Positions 41,594 through 50,320 of a stretch of DNA of 64,000 nt are shown piece after piece. The DNA is from Actinomadura luteofluorescens (GTDB taxonomy: Bacteria; Actinomycetota; Actinomycetes; Streptosporangiales; Streptosporangiaceae). A model generated the notes under the pieces. It saw only the letters and a list, made by a program, of their open reading frames with translations. It had not been told where the DNA came from and searched no databases. The position numbers and the translations under genes were made by a program. The stretch spans positions 744,001 through 808,000 of the forward strand of contig NZ_JACCBA010000001.1 in NCBI RefSeq assembly GCF_013409365.1, written 5' to 3'. Position 1 is the first letter of the stretch. Each line of letters starts with the position of its first letter.

Positions 41594-42636
41594 GCGGTGA
41601 CCAACTTTCGGCCCGCGAGGCGGGCCAAGGTCACCGCCACGACAAGGGCGATGCCGTTGAAGGCCGAGGACACCCAGGTCGGTGCGCCCATCAACTGCAA
41701 CCCGGTGACGCCGACCGCCAGGAGGTAGAGGGCGAACAGCGTGCCGAGTGCGTTGAACTGGTTGAGCCGGATCGTGGCGGCGCCCAGGAACACGGCCGCG
41801 AACGGTGGAAGCAGGTACTGGTTCGTCGTCGACGGATCCGCGGCGCCAAGTTGCCCGAGCAGGAGGAGCCCTATGAACGCCGCGACGATCGCGGCACCGA
41901 CGAAGCCGAGGAACCGGATCCGGTCGACACCGACACCGGCCAGGCGGGCCACGTCGCGGTTGCCTCCCACGAACAGCAGGTGGCGCCCCAGTGGAGTGAA
42001 ATCGAAGACGTACCAGGCCACCACGACGAACAGCCACCCGCTCCAGGTCGCCGAGGTGAGTCCGAGGACTTCGGTCCTCGCCAGCGAGACGATCGGGTCG
42101 GGCACGGTGACGACGGCGGTCGAACCGGTGACCCAGTAGACCAGGCCGCTGGTGAGGGTGTTGATGCCCAGCGTGGTGACGAACGCGTCGACACCGAGCA
42201 CGACCACCAGGAACCCGGCCAGGGTGCCGATCACGAGCGCCGCCAGCCCCACTGCCAGGAGGCACGTCGTCAACCCGTGACCTTCCTGGGTCAGCCGGGC
42301 CACGAGGGCACCGGAGAGCACCATGGTCGAGACGATGGACAGGTCGAACTCGCCCATGCGGAGCTGGAAGCAGCCGACGATCGCCAGCATCAGGATGATG
42401 CTCTGCGCGTCCGCCATCGACACCAGGTTGACCGAGGTGCGGAAGTTCGGCAGCGTGATCGCGAAGTAGGCGGTCAGCACCAAGAACAGCAATGGGACCA
42501 TGTAGCGCCCGAAGGTCTCGCCCAGTGGGCTGCGCGGCCGGCCGGTGCCACCTGCGGCCTCACTGGCGAGCCGTGAGTCGGACTCCTGGGGCTGCACGGA
42601 TCCCTGGCCGTGCCCGGTCGAGACCGTCCTGGACAT
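41590..42636 (-). CDS. Ribose-type ABC transporter permease
   Basis: 348 aa, RbsC family with 9-10 hydrophobic helices. MRMGEFDLS is the family signature (QLRMGEFDLSIVSTMVLSGA), with GVDAFVTTLGINTLTSGLVY and GRHLLFVGGNRDVARLAGV. The ATG at 42636 was chosen for AAGGTGG upstream; an in-frame extension to 42678 enters the conserved promoter block. First gene of the transporter-sensor operon. Confidence 0.9.
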   Translation of the reverse strand: MSRTVSTGHGQGSVQPQESDSRLASEAAGGTGRPRSPLGETFGRYMVPLLFLVLTAYFAITLPNFRTSVNLVSMADAQSIILMLAIVGCFQLRMGEFDLSIVSTMVLSGALVARLTQEGHGLTTCLLAVGLAALVIGTLAGFLVVVLGVDAFVTTLGINTLTSGLVYWVTGSTAVVTVPDPIVSLARTEVLGLTSATWSGWLFVVVAWYVFDFTPLGRHLLFVGGNRDVARLAGVGVDRIRFLGFVGAAIVAAFIGLLLLGQLGAADPSTTNQYLLPPFAAVFLGAATIRLNQFNALGTLFALYLLAVGVTGLQLMGAPTWVSSAFNGIALVVAVTLARLAGRKLVTA

Positions 42637-42671
42637 CGCTCTGCCACCTTCGTCTTGCGGATCGGAAGCCA

Positions 42672-42729
42672 CATTCAAACCCGGGTGGTGAGACGTTCGT
42701 CACTGCCGAACGGAAGGGTCTTCCGAGCC
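42672..42729 (-). promoter_or_regulatory. Conserved 58-bp promoter block, copy 2 (transporter-sensor operon)
   Basis: Partner of 37053-37110. The strongest sub-blocks are CATTCAA, CCCGGG and TCAC-Y-GCCGA-W-CGGAAGGGTCTT (plus-strand view). It lies 36 nt upstream of the permease ATG. Confidence 0.65.
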
Positions 42730-42906
42730 CGTCGTGAGTCATCGAGGGAGGTCGAGCGGCTGGGGGAACCTAGAGGTCGGGCAGTCGCTGGGCGTCGACG
42801 CGCGGGGGCTGGTCCCTAGTGGCATGCACCGGAAATGGCAGCTTTTGGTCCGCGTCAGGTAGTGATGCGGGGCCAGCTGATCTTGATGAGGTAGCCGGCG
42901 AGGGAG

Positions 42907-43164
42907 TTGACCACCCGCCGAGCGATCCCCCGCGGCTGGCTGATCATCAACAGAGGGGCCACCACCTACCGGCTGCGCGGTCGCCTCACAGACTCAAGGG
43001 CCATCGACACCTTCAGAGCCGCCCTCAAGCTCGCGCAAGCAGGCGGTCCAGCCACCGCGATCCGCATCTACCGCAAGGCCCTCGACCTGCGGCGCACCAG
43101 CGACCGAGCCGACCCGCCCTTTGTCCACGCACCTCAAGGCCAACCCAATCTTCAGCGAAGATAG
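42907..43164 (+). CDS. Hypothetical 85-aa ORF, possibly a gene fragment
   Basis: Reads MTTRRAIPRGWLIINRGATT, then YRLRGRLTDSRAIDTFRAAL and KLAQAGGPATAIRIYRKALD. Third positions are strongly G/C, so the frame looks genuinely coding. No ribosome binding site precedes the ATG and I do not recognise a domain. The surrounding 42,740-43,585 stretch is otherwise without a supportable gene, so a decayed remnant is as likely as a small gene. Confidence 0.3.
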   Translation: MTTRRAIPRGWLIINRGATTYRLRGRLTDSRAIDTFRAALKLAQAGGPATAIRIYRKALDLRRTSDRADPPFVHAPQGQPNLQRR

Positions 43165-43589
43165 GGGGTCTCAGGCCCCACCGTGCCCCCAACGAAGTGG
43201 GCCGACCGCCTCCAGAAGTCCACTCCGCTGGCGCAGATATCTGGGCCCGACGCCTATGCAGTGCTCCTGCCGTATGAGAGAGGCTTGGTCTCAGACCCCC
43301 CACCTCTGGCCACGGCATCGCCTGCAACACGGTCGCTCGGATCTCGCGCCACAGAATGGCCGGCTGGTCCTAACTAGAACAAACGTCGCACGGGCGCCAC
43401 CGCCTCGTGACCGCGCGGATCGTTCAAGAAGAACGACCGGAGTAGCACGATGACTTCAGTTCCAGGATCTTGGCCGCCAGGGCACGCAGCATGCACTGAG
43501 AAAACGTCAGTAGCGCCCTACGACGAACGTCCCGCGAAGGCATTAAAGCTGCGCGGGGTATGCTTATGTACCGGACAAGGGGCTTGAGG
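43165..43589. other. Stretch without a supportable gene
   Basis: No frame shows consistent codon bias or domain content. At its right edge an inverted repeat, GAGGTCA/TGACCTC (43586-43608), overlaps the TetR stop codon and could end that transcript. Confidence 0.4.
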
Positions 43590-44243
43590 TCATCGGTAAG
43601 GTGACCTCGACGCCCCGCCAGTCGGCAAGGGAGGTCCGGCTGCCCACCGTGCAGTTTGACGCAAATGACGCCGGAACCGCAGGAGGGTGTCCGGATCGTC
43701 GGCACGATGACTCACTCCGTCGACACCGGTGATCCCACCTCTGACGAAGCTGTTGATCACCCAGACCACGTTCCAGTTGAACATTTCCGGGTCCACGTCT
43801 TCCGCGACTGCCTCAGCGATCCGGCCGACGATCTGGTCCAGCTCTCGCAGACTGTCGCGCACCTCCCCCTCCGGGATGTCAGTGGCGTCGGACATCCAGC
43901 GGTGCATCCAGAGCGCCGGAAACTCCGGGTACTGCAGGCAGAAGTCCAAGTATGAGTCGATCAAGCGGATCAGGCCGGCGGCGTCGGGGGTGAACTCCTT
44001 CAAGGCGCCCTTCATGGATTCGATGCGGAGTTCGGTCAGACTCCTCAGGACGGCCTTGTACAAGCCGAACTTGCCGCCGTAGCGGTCAGTCACCACACTC
44101 TGCTCGATACCGCAGGCATCGGCAATGATCTGCGTGGAGGCCTCGTCGTAGCCGAGCTCGGAGAACAGCCGTGCGGCGGTAGTGAGTACGCGTTCGGGTA
44201 TGCGGCCGCCGTCCCCGTCTGAAGCCTCGTGCGCGTGTGGCAT
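43590..44243 (-). CDS. TetR/AcrR family transcriptional regulator
   Basis: 217 aa from ATG at 44243; an in-frame GTG at 44291 is an alternative. Helix-turn-helix at about residues 15-60 (RVLTTAARLFSELGYDEAST, then VVTDRYGGKFGLYKAVLRSL). The C-terminal domain is acidic with a PDPEMFNW-type stretch. It is not adjacent to an obvious target. Both flanks are debris, so its regulon is unknown. The base composition is slightly lower in GC than the catabolic genes. Confidence 0.87.
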   Translation of the reverse strand: MPHAHEASDGDGGRIPERVLTTAARLFSELGYDEASTQIIADACGIEQSVVTDRYGGKFGLYKAVLRSLTELRIESMKGALKEFTPDAAGLIRLIDSYLDFCLQYPEFPALWMHRWMSDATDIPEGEVRDSLRELDQIVGRIAEAVAEDVDPEMFNWNVVWVINSFVRGGITGVDGVSHRADDPDTLLRFRRHLRQTARWAAGPPLPTGGASRSPYR

Positions 44244-44571
44244 CGACAGCACCGTCCTTCCAAAAGCTTCACTCAACAACGCATTCTTCACTGAATCAGG
44301 CCGAACGTAGATAAATGGTCAATACCAGGTAGTTCGGGCGTAATGGATGGGCTACATCGTTCCGCACCCAAGTGCGCTGCAACGGCTCGTTGGAGTTCAC
44401 CGTCGGCGGACTTCGCCTCACCCGCCGCTAGCGCGGCGACGGCCTGGATGAACCTGGCTACGACTGGCGGGCCTACACGGGGCGTAGACCAAGTAGCCCG
44501 AAAGGGGTAATGGATCTTGCTCGCGGACTTGGGGTCCGCCGAGATGCATGGTGGCGGGGCGGTCTGGGGGG

Positions 44572-44709
44572 CTTGGCGAGGCCGCGGACGGCTCGTTCGG
44601 TCATGGTGACCCGCGCGTCGGCGCCCAGCGGAACGTCCCGGTATGCGCGGATGACCGCGAAGCCGGAGCCGGTGAGGGCCGTGCGCGCCAGCGGGCCTTC
44701 CTGGGACGG
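44572..44709 (-). pseudogene. Decayed gene fragment of unknown family
   Basis: A 46-codon stretch after a TGA reads EGPLARTALTGSGFAVIRAY, then RDVPLGADARVTMTERAVRG. Codon bias is strongly coding-like and the text is protein-like, yet the frame degenerates into arginine-rich sequence downstream. It is the only supportable content between the TetR gene and the IS110 element. Confidence 0.35.
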
Positions 44710-44978
44710 TCAGACGGTTCGACGCAGCAGAAGCGACGCCTCCAGACGATCCAGGTGACCTGCTACCCGCCCCGGCCACAAGCAGGACGACGGGAATGGG
44801 AACTAACCATTTCCAGTCGATTCGATAACTGTCTCGTTGCCGACATGCCGCTGAACCAAAGCTAGGCCAGACTTCAGTCTGCCTGCGCGGGCCTAGGCCC
44901 CCTCCGAGGGGACCGCCTCGGTGTAGAACTCGACTCCCACTACCAGATCCGCGGCATCCACGAATCTCAGTGATGGTG

Positions 44979-46253
44979 TCAAGTCGCGAGTGCGTTGACC
45001 TGCGATGGTGGGATCGGGTTGTAGGTCCGGTTGTCACGCAGGAGGGCCCACAGCACGTCGACCATGCGTCGGGCCAGCGCGAGCAGAGCCTGAGTGTGGA
45101 TCTTGTTCTCATCCCGTTTGCGCTGGTAGAAGGCTCTTGACGGCCCTTCGGTCTTCAGGCTGGACAACGCCATCATGTAGAAGACCTGGCGCAGTGGCCG
45201 GTGGTAGCGCTTGGGCCGGTGGTAGTTGCCGCTGACGCGTCCGGAGTCACGCGGGACTGGCACCAAGCCAGCGTAAGAAGCCAGGCGGCCGGAGTTGGCG
45301 AAAGCGTCCAGGGGACGCCCGTCGGTGGCGACAAGGAATTGGGCGCCCAGGATCGGGCCCATTCCGGGCAGGCTCTCGATGATGTGGGCTTGGGGGTGGT
45401 CGCGGAACCTGCTGGTGAGCAGCTTGTCGGTGTCCTTGATCTCCTGGTCGAGGTCCAGGAGTTGCTTGGCGAGCCTCTTCACCAGCAGCGCCGTAGTGGC
45501 TTCGCCGGGCAGTTCGACGGTCTGCTGCTCAGCGGCTTGGACGGCTTGGGCGGCCATCTTGTCGACCCCCCTGGCCCAGGCCCCGTGCTCACGCAGATGG
45601 GCGGCCAGCCCCTCAGCTCCGGCGCCTCGGATTCCGGCCGGAGTGCAGTAACCGGTGAGAAGGATCAGCGCTGACCGGGTGGAGTAATCGAAGGTGGCCT
45701 CCAGCGCAGGGAAGATGCTGGTCAGCAGGGCACGGAGTCGGTTGATGCCGCGCACCCAGTCGGCCATCACGTCGGCCCGGTAGGAGGCCAGCCGGGTCAA
45801 CTCGACCACCAATTCGTCGCTGGTGATCAGTTCCGTCAGATCGCTTCGCATGCGGGCGGTGTCAGCGATGATGCGGGCGTCCTTCGCGTCGGTCTTGCCC
45901 TCGCCGCGGAACACCCCGGCCATGCCGTGGACGACCCGGCCGGGCACATAGACCACGTTCTGGCCGCTGGACAGCAGGATCGCCAGCAACAGGGCAGCGG
46001 GTGGGCTGACCAGGTCGATCGCCCACCGCACCTCACCGCCGCCGGCGGTCGTGGAGGCTCGGTCGAGCAGCTCCTCGATCGGCTGCTGGCTGTTGCCCAC
46101 CTTGACCGACCAGAGCTTCTTGCCCGATGCGTCGACGGCCACCGCATAATGGCTCGCCTTCCCCGCGTCGATCCCCACCCACACGACACTCGTGGCCGTC
46201 ACCCCGGCCACCTCCCCGTTCTCGCAGGTCAAGCCCGTGGACGGCCCCGCCAT
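44979..46253 (-). CDS. IS110-family DEDD transposase
   Basis: 424 aa, uninterrupted. The N-terminal RuvC-like domain begins VVWVGIDAGKASHYAVAVDA (first catalytic Asp) and continues with GEGKTDAKDARIIADTARM. The C-terminal Transposase_20 domain has IIESLPGMGPILGAQFLVAT and FANSGRLASYAGLVPVPRDS, including its nucleophilic serine region. IS110 enzymes use an RNA guide from the element's end. ATG at 46253; a GTG 45 nt downstream (VTATSVVWVG) with GGGGAGG is an alternative start. Confidence 0.93.
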   Translation of the reverse strand: MAGPSTGLTCENGEVAGVTATSVVWVGIDAGKASHYAVAVDASGKKLWSVKVGNSQQPIEELLDRASTTAGGGEVRWAIDLVSPPAALLLAILLSSGQNVVYVPGRVVHGMAGVFRGEGKTDAKDARIIADTARMRSDLTELITSDELVVELTRLASYRADVMADWVRGINRLRALLTSIFPALEATFDYSTRSALILLTGYCTPAGIRGAGAEGLAAHLREHGAWARGVDKMAAQAVQAAEQQTVELPGEATTALLVKRLAKQLLDLDQEIKDTDKLLTSRFRDHPQAHIIESLPGMGPILGAQFLVATDGRPLDAFANSGRLASYAGLVPVPRDSGRVSGNYHRPKRYHRPLRQVFYMMALSSLKTEGPSRAFYQRKRDENKIHTQALLALARRMVDVLWALLRDNRTYNPIPPSQVNALAT

Positions 46254-46490
46254 CAGGTCCCTAAACAGCGACGGTTCGCATCAGATCTCAGTGAGCGGCC
46301 AGGGGGTCCAGGGCGACGAGGCGGCCATTCGTGGAAAGCCACAACCACGGCAAGCATTCATCAGCCACACCCCGTCGCCCGGGGCATCCAGAGCGACTCA
46401 CTCCAGACACTTCGATCTTAGGGATGCATTCATGACCCTGGCCGCAGCCATTATCTGCTGGCGACGCCTCGTCCGCTGATTCTGTTACGA
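46254..46490 (-). ncRNA. Likely IS110 left end carrying the bridge RNA
   Basis: This non-coding stretch directly upstream of the IS110 transposase is where IS110-group elements encode their bridge RNA (established for the family). It has several self-complementary parts: GCGGCCAGGGGGTC at 46294-46307 faces GACCCTGGCCGC at 46434-46445, and GGGCGACGAGG faces a CCCCGTCGCCC segment near 46373. The exact RNA ends and the loops that pair with target and donor cannot be set by eye. Confidence 0.4.
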
Positions 46491-46651
46491 CTTCTAAAGG
46501 ACTTCTGCGACGGCCGAGCGCCCCACTGCCGCTGGCCGCCGGTTCCCGGCCCGGCATGTGCCCATGACTGGGCCGCGCGCCTGGCCGCGTCCTGTCCAGA
46601 ACGAGTACCCCGTTACACGCCTTCTGCCTGGCACGGGCCGGCCCCAGACGC

Positions 46652-46681
46652 GTGATCAACACCTGTCCAAGCCATTAGGCT
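46652..46681 (+). promoter_or_regulatory. Possible promoter of a leaderless aldo/keto reductase mRNA
   Basis: A -10-like TAGGCT at 46676-46681 lies 8 nt before the ATG at 46690, with GTGATC 18 nt further upstream as a weak -35. No ribosome binding site is present, which fits a leaderless start as often used in actinobacteria. Confidence 0.3.
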
Positions 46682-46689
46682 TGACGGTC

Positions 46690-47547
46690 ATGACGGAACA
46701 ACGATGGGCCTTGGGCGGCGACCTGAGCGTCGCGAGAATCGGCTACGGTGCGATGAAGCTGACCGGCTGGCCGAGGGGCGGCCGACCCGACCGAGAGACG
46801 GCACTCGCCGTCCTGCGCCGGGCAGTAGAACTCGGGGTGAACCACATCGACACCTCAAACTACTACTCGCGTGACGGAGTCGCGGCCAATGAACTCATCC
46901 GCGAGGCGCTGCACCCCTACCCGGACGACCTCGTCATCGTGACCAAGGTCGGCGCATTGGTCGAGGGTGCCGACATCGCACTCCCGGCGGCGGAGCAGAA
47001 CGGCCTCACGCCCGGCAATCTGCGCCGTGGCATCGAGGCGAACCTCCGCTCCCTCGGCTTGGACCGCATTGACGTGGTGAACCTGCGGATGGGCGACCTC
47101 GACCGGACGCAGACGCCTTTGAAAGCACCCCTCGAAACACTGCTCGCACTGCGCGAGGAGGGGCTGATCCGCCATCTGGGCGTCTCAAACGTCACCGCGT
47201 CCGAGTTCGCTGAGGCCCGCGAGATCGCGCCTATTACCTGCGTCCAGAACCTTTACAACCTGTCCCAGCGCGATGACGACCCGCTCGTCGATGCCTGCGC
47301 CCAGGCCGGTATCGCTTACGTCCCCTTCTTCCCGGTCGGCGGATTCCAGCCGCTCACAGCACAGCATCTGGACGCCATCGCCGCCCGCCACAATGCGACC
47401 GTGCCGCAGGTCGCCCTGGCCTGGTTGCTGGCCCGGTCACCGAACATCCTGCTCATCCCCGGCACCGGCTCCCTGGACCACCTCGAACAGAACATCGGCG
47501 CCGGCGCCCTGACTCTGACCCCGGAAGACCTGGCACAACTCAACTGA
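46690..47547 (+). CDS. Aldo/keto reductase with an altered catalytic His position
   Basis: 285 aa, NADPH-dependent carbonyl reductase fold. The Asp and Tyr of the tetrad are in HIDTSNYYSRDGVAANELIR, the Lys in DLVIVTKVGALVEG. The place of the usual His (normally in an LxxH motif) reads VVNLRMGDL, with no His. The cofactor-binding tail LLIPGTGSLDHLEQN is intact. Members with this NLRMGD variant may favour particular carbonyls. It starts 437 bp after the IS110 transposase gene on the opposite strand. Confidence 0.88.
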   Translation: MTEQRWALGGDLSVARIGYGAMKLTGWPRGGRPDRETALAVLRRAVELGVNHIDTSNYYSRDGVAANELIREALHPYPDDLVIVTKVGALVEGADIALPAAEQNGLTPGNLRRGIEANLRSLGLDRIDVVNLRMGDLDRTQTPLKAPLETLLALREEGLIRHLGVSNVTASEFAEAREIAPITCVQNLYNLSQRDDDPLVDACAQAGIAYVPFFPVGGFQPLTAQHLDAIAARHNATVPQVALAWLLARSPNILLIPGTGSLDHLEQNIGAGALTLTPEDLAQLN

Positions 47548-47561
47548 CAACAGGCGCCCGA

Positions 47562-47906
47562 TCAGAGACGCACCGTGAGCCGAGGCCTGCGGCTGCCCAG
47601 TTGTTTGCGGGACGCGGCCCGGCAGGCGAGGCGGGTTGCGGGATCACTGTCCGGACTCACTCCGATCCCGAACGCGGCCATCAAGGCGGCGAAGGTCTCG
47701 TTGCGGCGCAAATGCACTAGGACCAGCAGCGCCTGGCGCCCCTGAGGCACCGAGCGCCACCCTGCAGCCTCAGGTTGGAACGGGCTCAGCACTCGATCCG
47801 GACCGGCGAACCGCACCCTCACCCTCACCCCGTCCAGCCGGCCCTCCAGCACCGTGATCTGGTGCCGCAGCACCAAGATCTCGGCGTCCTTCTCCCGGTC
47901 GATCAT
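47562..47906 (-). pseudogene. Mosaic of two transposase fragments
   Basis: The first part, IDREKDAEILVLRHQITVLE, is the N-terminal coiled region of IS3/IS481-type integrases. The second part, VPQGRQALLVLVHLRRNETF then AALMAAFGIGV, is the N-terminal helix-turn-helix of IS5-type transposases. They share one frame, with neither catalytic domain present. Confidence 0.65.
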
Positions 47907-48166
47907 CGGAGCAGACGCAGGACCGCGAACGCGTTCGCCCCGGTCACGTTGGCCAGTCGCGGGCACAACCGCCCATCCCCCTGAGGGGGCAGTGTCGTGG
48001 CATGTCCCGTGACGGTTCCCGACCTGCACCGCTACCTGCCGGACACCACGGCTCTCACCTGCGCGGACGTACTTCGCGGCAAGCACAGGGCGACGTCGGT
48101 CGCGCGGGTTCGGTGCGGCTCCTCCGCTCCGGAGGGCGGAAGAGCCGTGACCTGCTGGGAACCGGC

Positions 48167-49477
48167 CTATCCGAGCACCGGGTAGTTGGCGCGGAACACA
48201 TTATGCGGGTCGCGGGCCCGCTTGATCTCCCGCAGGCGCGCGAGCGCGCCGCCGGAGAAGGACTCGGCCGCCGTCTCACCGGGGGACAGCAGGGTGTACG
48301 GCTTGCGGCCGCTGATGCGGGCCTTCAGGTCCGCCACGACCTCGGCCTGCTTGGCACGCGTCGCGTCGGCCATGTGCGGCAGGCCGAGACCCACCAGGCT
48401 CAGCAGGTACGGCTCAGCCACCGCGCCGCTCGCACCGGCCCCGAGGCCCGGCTCGGTGAGCGCCCCGCCCAGGTTCCTGATCTGCAGGTTGATGAGCGGT
48501 TCGAGCGGCTTGGACAGCAGGAGCTCCCCCGCGTCGGCGCCCAGGCCCGTGAGTAGCTCCACGCGGCTGATGGAGGGGGTCGGGTCGATGGGCTCGGGAG
48601 AGATGGCACCCAGGTCGGCGATCGGGACGACACCGAGGCTGTCGGAGATCGCGCCCTCTATCTTGTCGAGGCGCACCAGCAGGTTCTGCGCCCGAGCCGC
48701 CTCCCCCAGGTAGGTCAGGTCCAGCGTGACCATCGGCGGTGCGCCGGGCGGCTGGAACCGGTTGAACCAGACGCTGAGCTCACGCGGTGCCTCGGCGGTG
48801 ATCTCCAGGAACGCGTCGTACACCGCTCTGGTCCGGTGCTCGGGCCAGACGACGCGCCCGCCGTACATGGTGGGCACCGGGTACAGCTCGAGTTCGAGGG
48901 CGGTCACCATCGCGAAGTCTCCGCCACCGCCGCGGAGCGCCCAGAACAGCTCCGGATCGGACTCGGCGGTCACCCGGCCGGGCTCGCCGTCGGCGTCCAC
49001 GATGTCGATGGCCCGCACGCTGCCGGAGGCGAGGCCGTGCTTGCGGCTGAACCAGCCGACCCCACCACCCAGGGTGTAGCCGGTCACGCCGACCCCTGGC
49101 GCGCTGCCCGACAGGCCGGCCAGCCCCAGCGGACCGGCCGCCGCCTGCACCTGCCCCCATCGCACGCCCGCGCCCACCCGGACCACTCGCTCCTCCGCGC
49201 GTACCACCACCTCGTTCAGCAGACCGGTACGCAGCAGGATCAGGCCTTCCACATCGCCCGAGGCGCCATGCCCGGTCGGCTGCGCGGCCACCGTCAACCC
49301 CGCTCGCCGGGCGTAGCGTACGAGCGCCGCCACGTCGTCGGCGTCCGCGGCCTCCACGACCGCCGCGACCGGCTGCCTGACGGTGAGGTTCCACGCGGTG
49401 GCCGCCTGCTCGAAGCCGTCGTCATCAGGCAGGAGCACGCGCCCTTTGAGCGCGCCGCGCACATCGTTGATCGTCAT
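48167..49477 (-). CDS. FAD-linked oxidase (BBE family, berberine bridge-like)
   Basis: 436 aa. FAD_binding_4 domain with the flavin-linking His in AAQPTGHGASGDVEGLILLR, and GVGVTGYTLGGGVGWFSRKH. The C-terminal BBE motif ends RLREIKRARDPHNVFRANYP. The Cys that makes a second flavin bond in bicovalent members is not in its usual place (the loop reads GVTGYTLGGG), so a single His linkage is expected. ATG at 49477. It probably oxidises an alcohol or carbohydrate-type substrate. It is transcribed away from the SARP gene with the DUF4267 gene upstream. Confidence 0.87.
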   Translation of the reverse strand: MTINDVRGALKGRVLLPDDDGFEQAATAWNLTVRQPVAAVVEAADADDVAALVRYARRAGLTVAAQPTGHGASGDVEGLILLRTGLLNEVVVRAEERVVRVGAGVRWGQVQAAAGPLGLAGLSGSAPGVGVTGYTLGGGVGWFSRKHGLASGSVRAIDIVDADGEPGRVTAESDPELFWALRGGGGDFAMVTALELELYPVPTMYGGRVVWPEHRTRAVYDAFLEITAEAPRELSVWFNRFQPPGAPPMVTLDLTYLGEAARAQNLLVRLDKIEGAISDSLGVVPIADLGAISPEPIDPTPSISRVELLTGLGADAGELLLSKPLEPLINLQIRNLGGALTEPGLGAGASGAVAEPYLLSLVGLGLPHMADATRAKQAEVVADLKARISGRKPYTLLSPGETAAESFSGGALARLREIKRARDPHNVFRANYPVLG

Positions 49478-49653
49478 CGTCGTCTTCCTCTTCGATTTCC
49501 TGAGTGCGTGTGGAGAGGGTCTTGGTTCGGTTGGCCGAGGGGTCCATGGGACTTGGCGGACGGTGGTCGCCGACTGCCTGGCCGGGCGGTGATCGGCCTT
49601 ACGACCCGGTGTCGCCCGGGGTGAGGATTTCCATGAGGTGCCTGTCGGGGGCA

Positions 49654-50099
49654 TCAGGCGGACTGCGCGGCGGGCGTCGGCGCGACGGCCTCGGGGACCG
49701 TGGCGGTTTCGGGGGCCTTGCGGGCTTTGCCGGTCTCGCGGAGGATCAGCAGGCCGGTGGCCACGATCAGTGCCGAGGTAAGGCCGTGGACGCCGAACGC
49801 GGCGGCCATGGGGCCGTGGTGGGCCAGGACGTTGACCATGTCGGCGAACGGGGCGGCGGCCGTCATCAGTAGGACCCAGCCCAGGGCACGGCGGTGGGCC
49901 GTCACCAGCAGGGCGCCCATGGCCAGGCCCATCGCGATTTCGCGGCTGCCCTTAACGATCGGGAAGCCGCTGTCGTCAGAGGGCCAGTTCCGCAGACCTG
50001 GGAAGGACGTCCCGAAGGGCAGGACGAAGGACGACCGAGGTAGAGGGTGAACAGAACGATGGCGGTGGCCAGGACGGTGTTGAGCTTCTTCTGCGACAT
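49654..50099 (-). pseudogene. DUF4267 membrane protein gene with a frameshift
   Basis: The 5' part from ATG 50099 (RBS AAGGGAGAACGAC) reads MSQKKLNTVLATAIVLFTLY then LG. A one-base shift near 50035 restores SFVLPFGTSFPGLRNWPSDD, SGFPIVKGSREIAMGLAMGA and on to the natural stop at 49654. The joined protein (about 147 aa, four helices) matches the DUF4267 family. Either a real frameshift has inactivated it or one base was lost in sequencing. It sits between the FAD oxidase and the SARP regulator. Confidence 0.8.
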
Positions 50100-50320
50100 G
50101 GTCGTTCTCCCTTGATGGTCAGAGTGGGAAGGGTTCTGCCGCGGACCGGCGCGACCTTCGCGGGGGCGATGTCACGCGGGGCGACGGCCGCGACGAGCTC
50201 CACCAGCTGCCGAGACTCGTGGCGAACGCGCTGTGGACGATCCCCATGTCCCGGGTGTTGACGCTCATCTGTTCCCTGCCCCTCGCCGGTTTGCGACGTG
50301 TTCAGACTGCTCCCGGGGGT

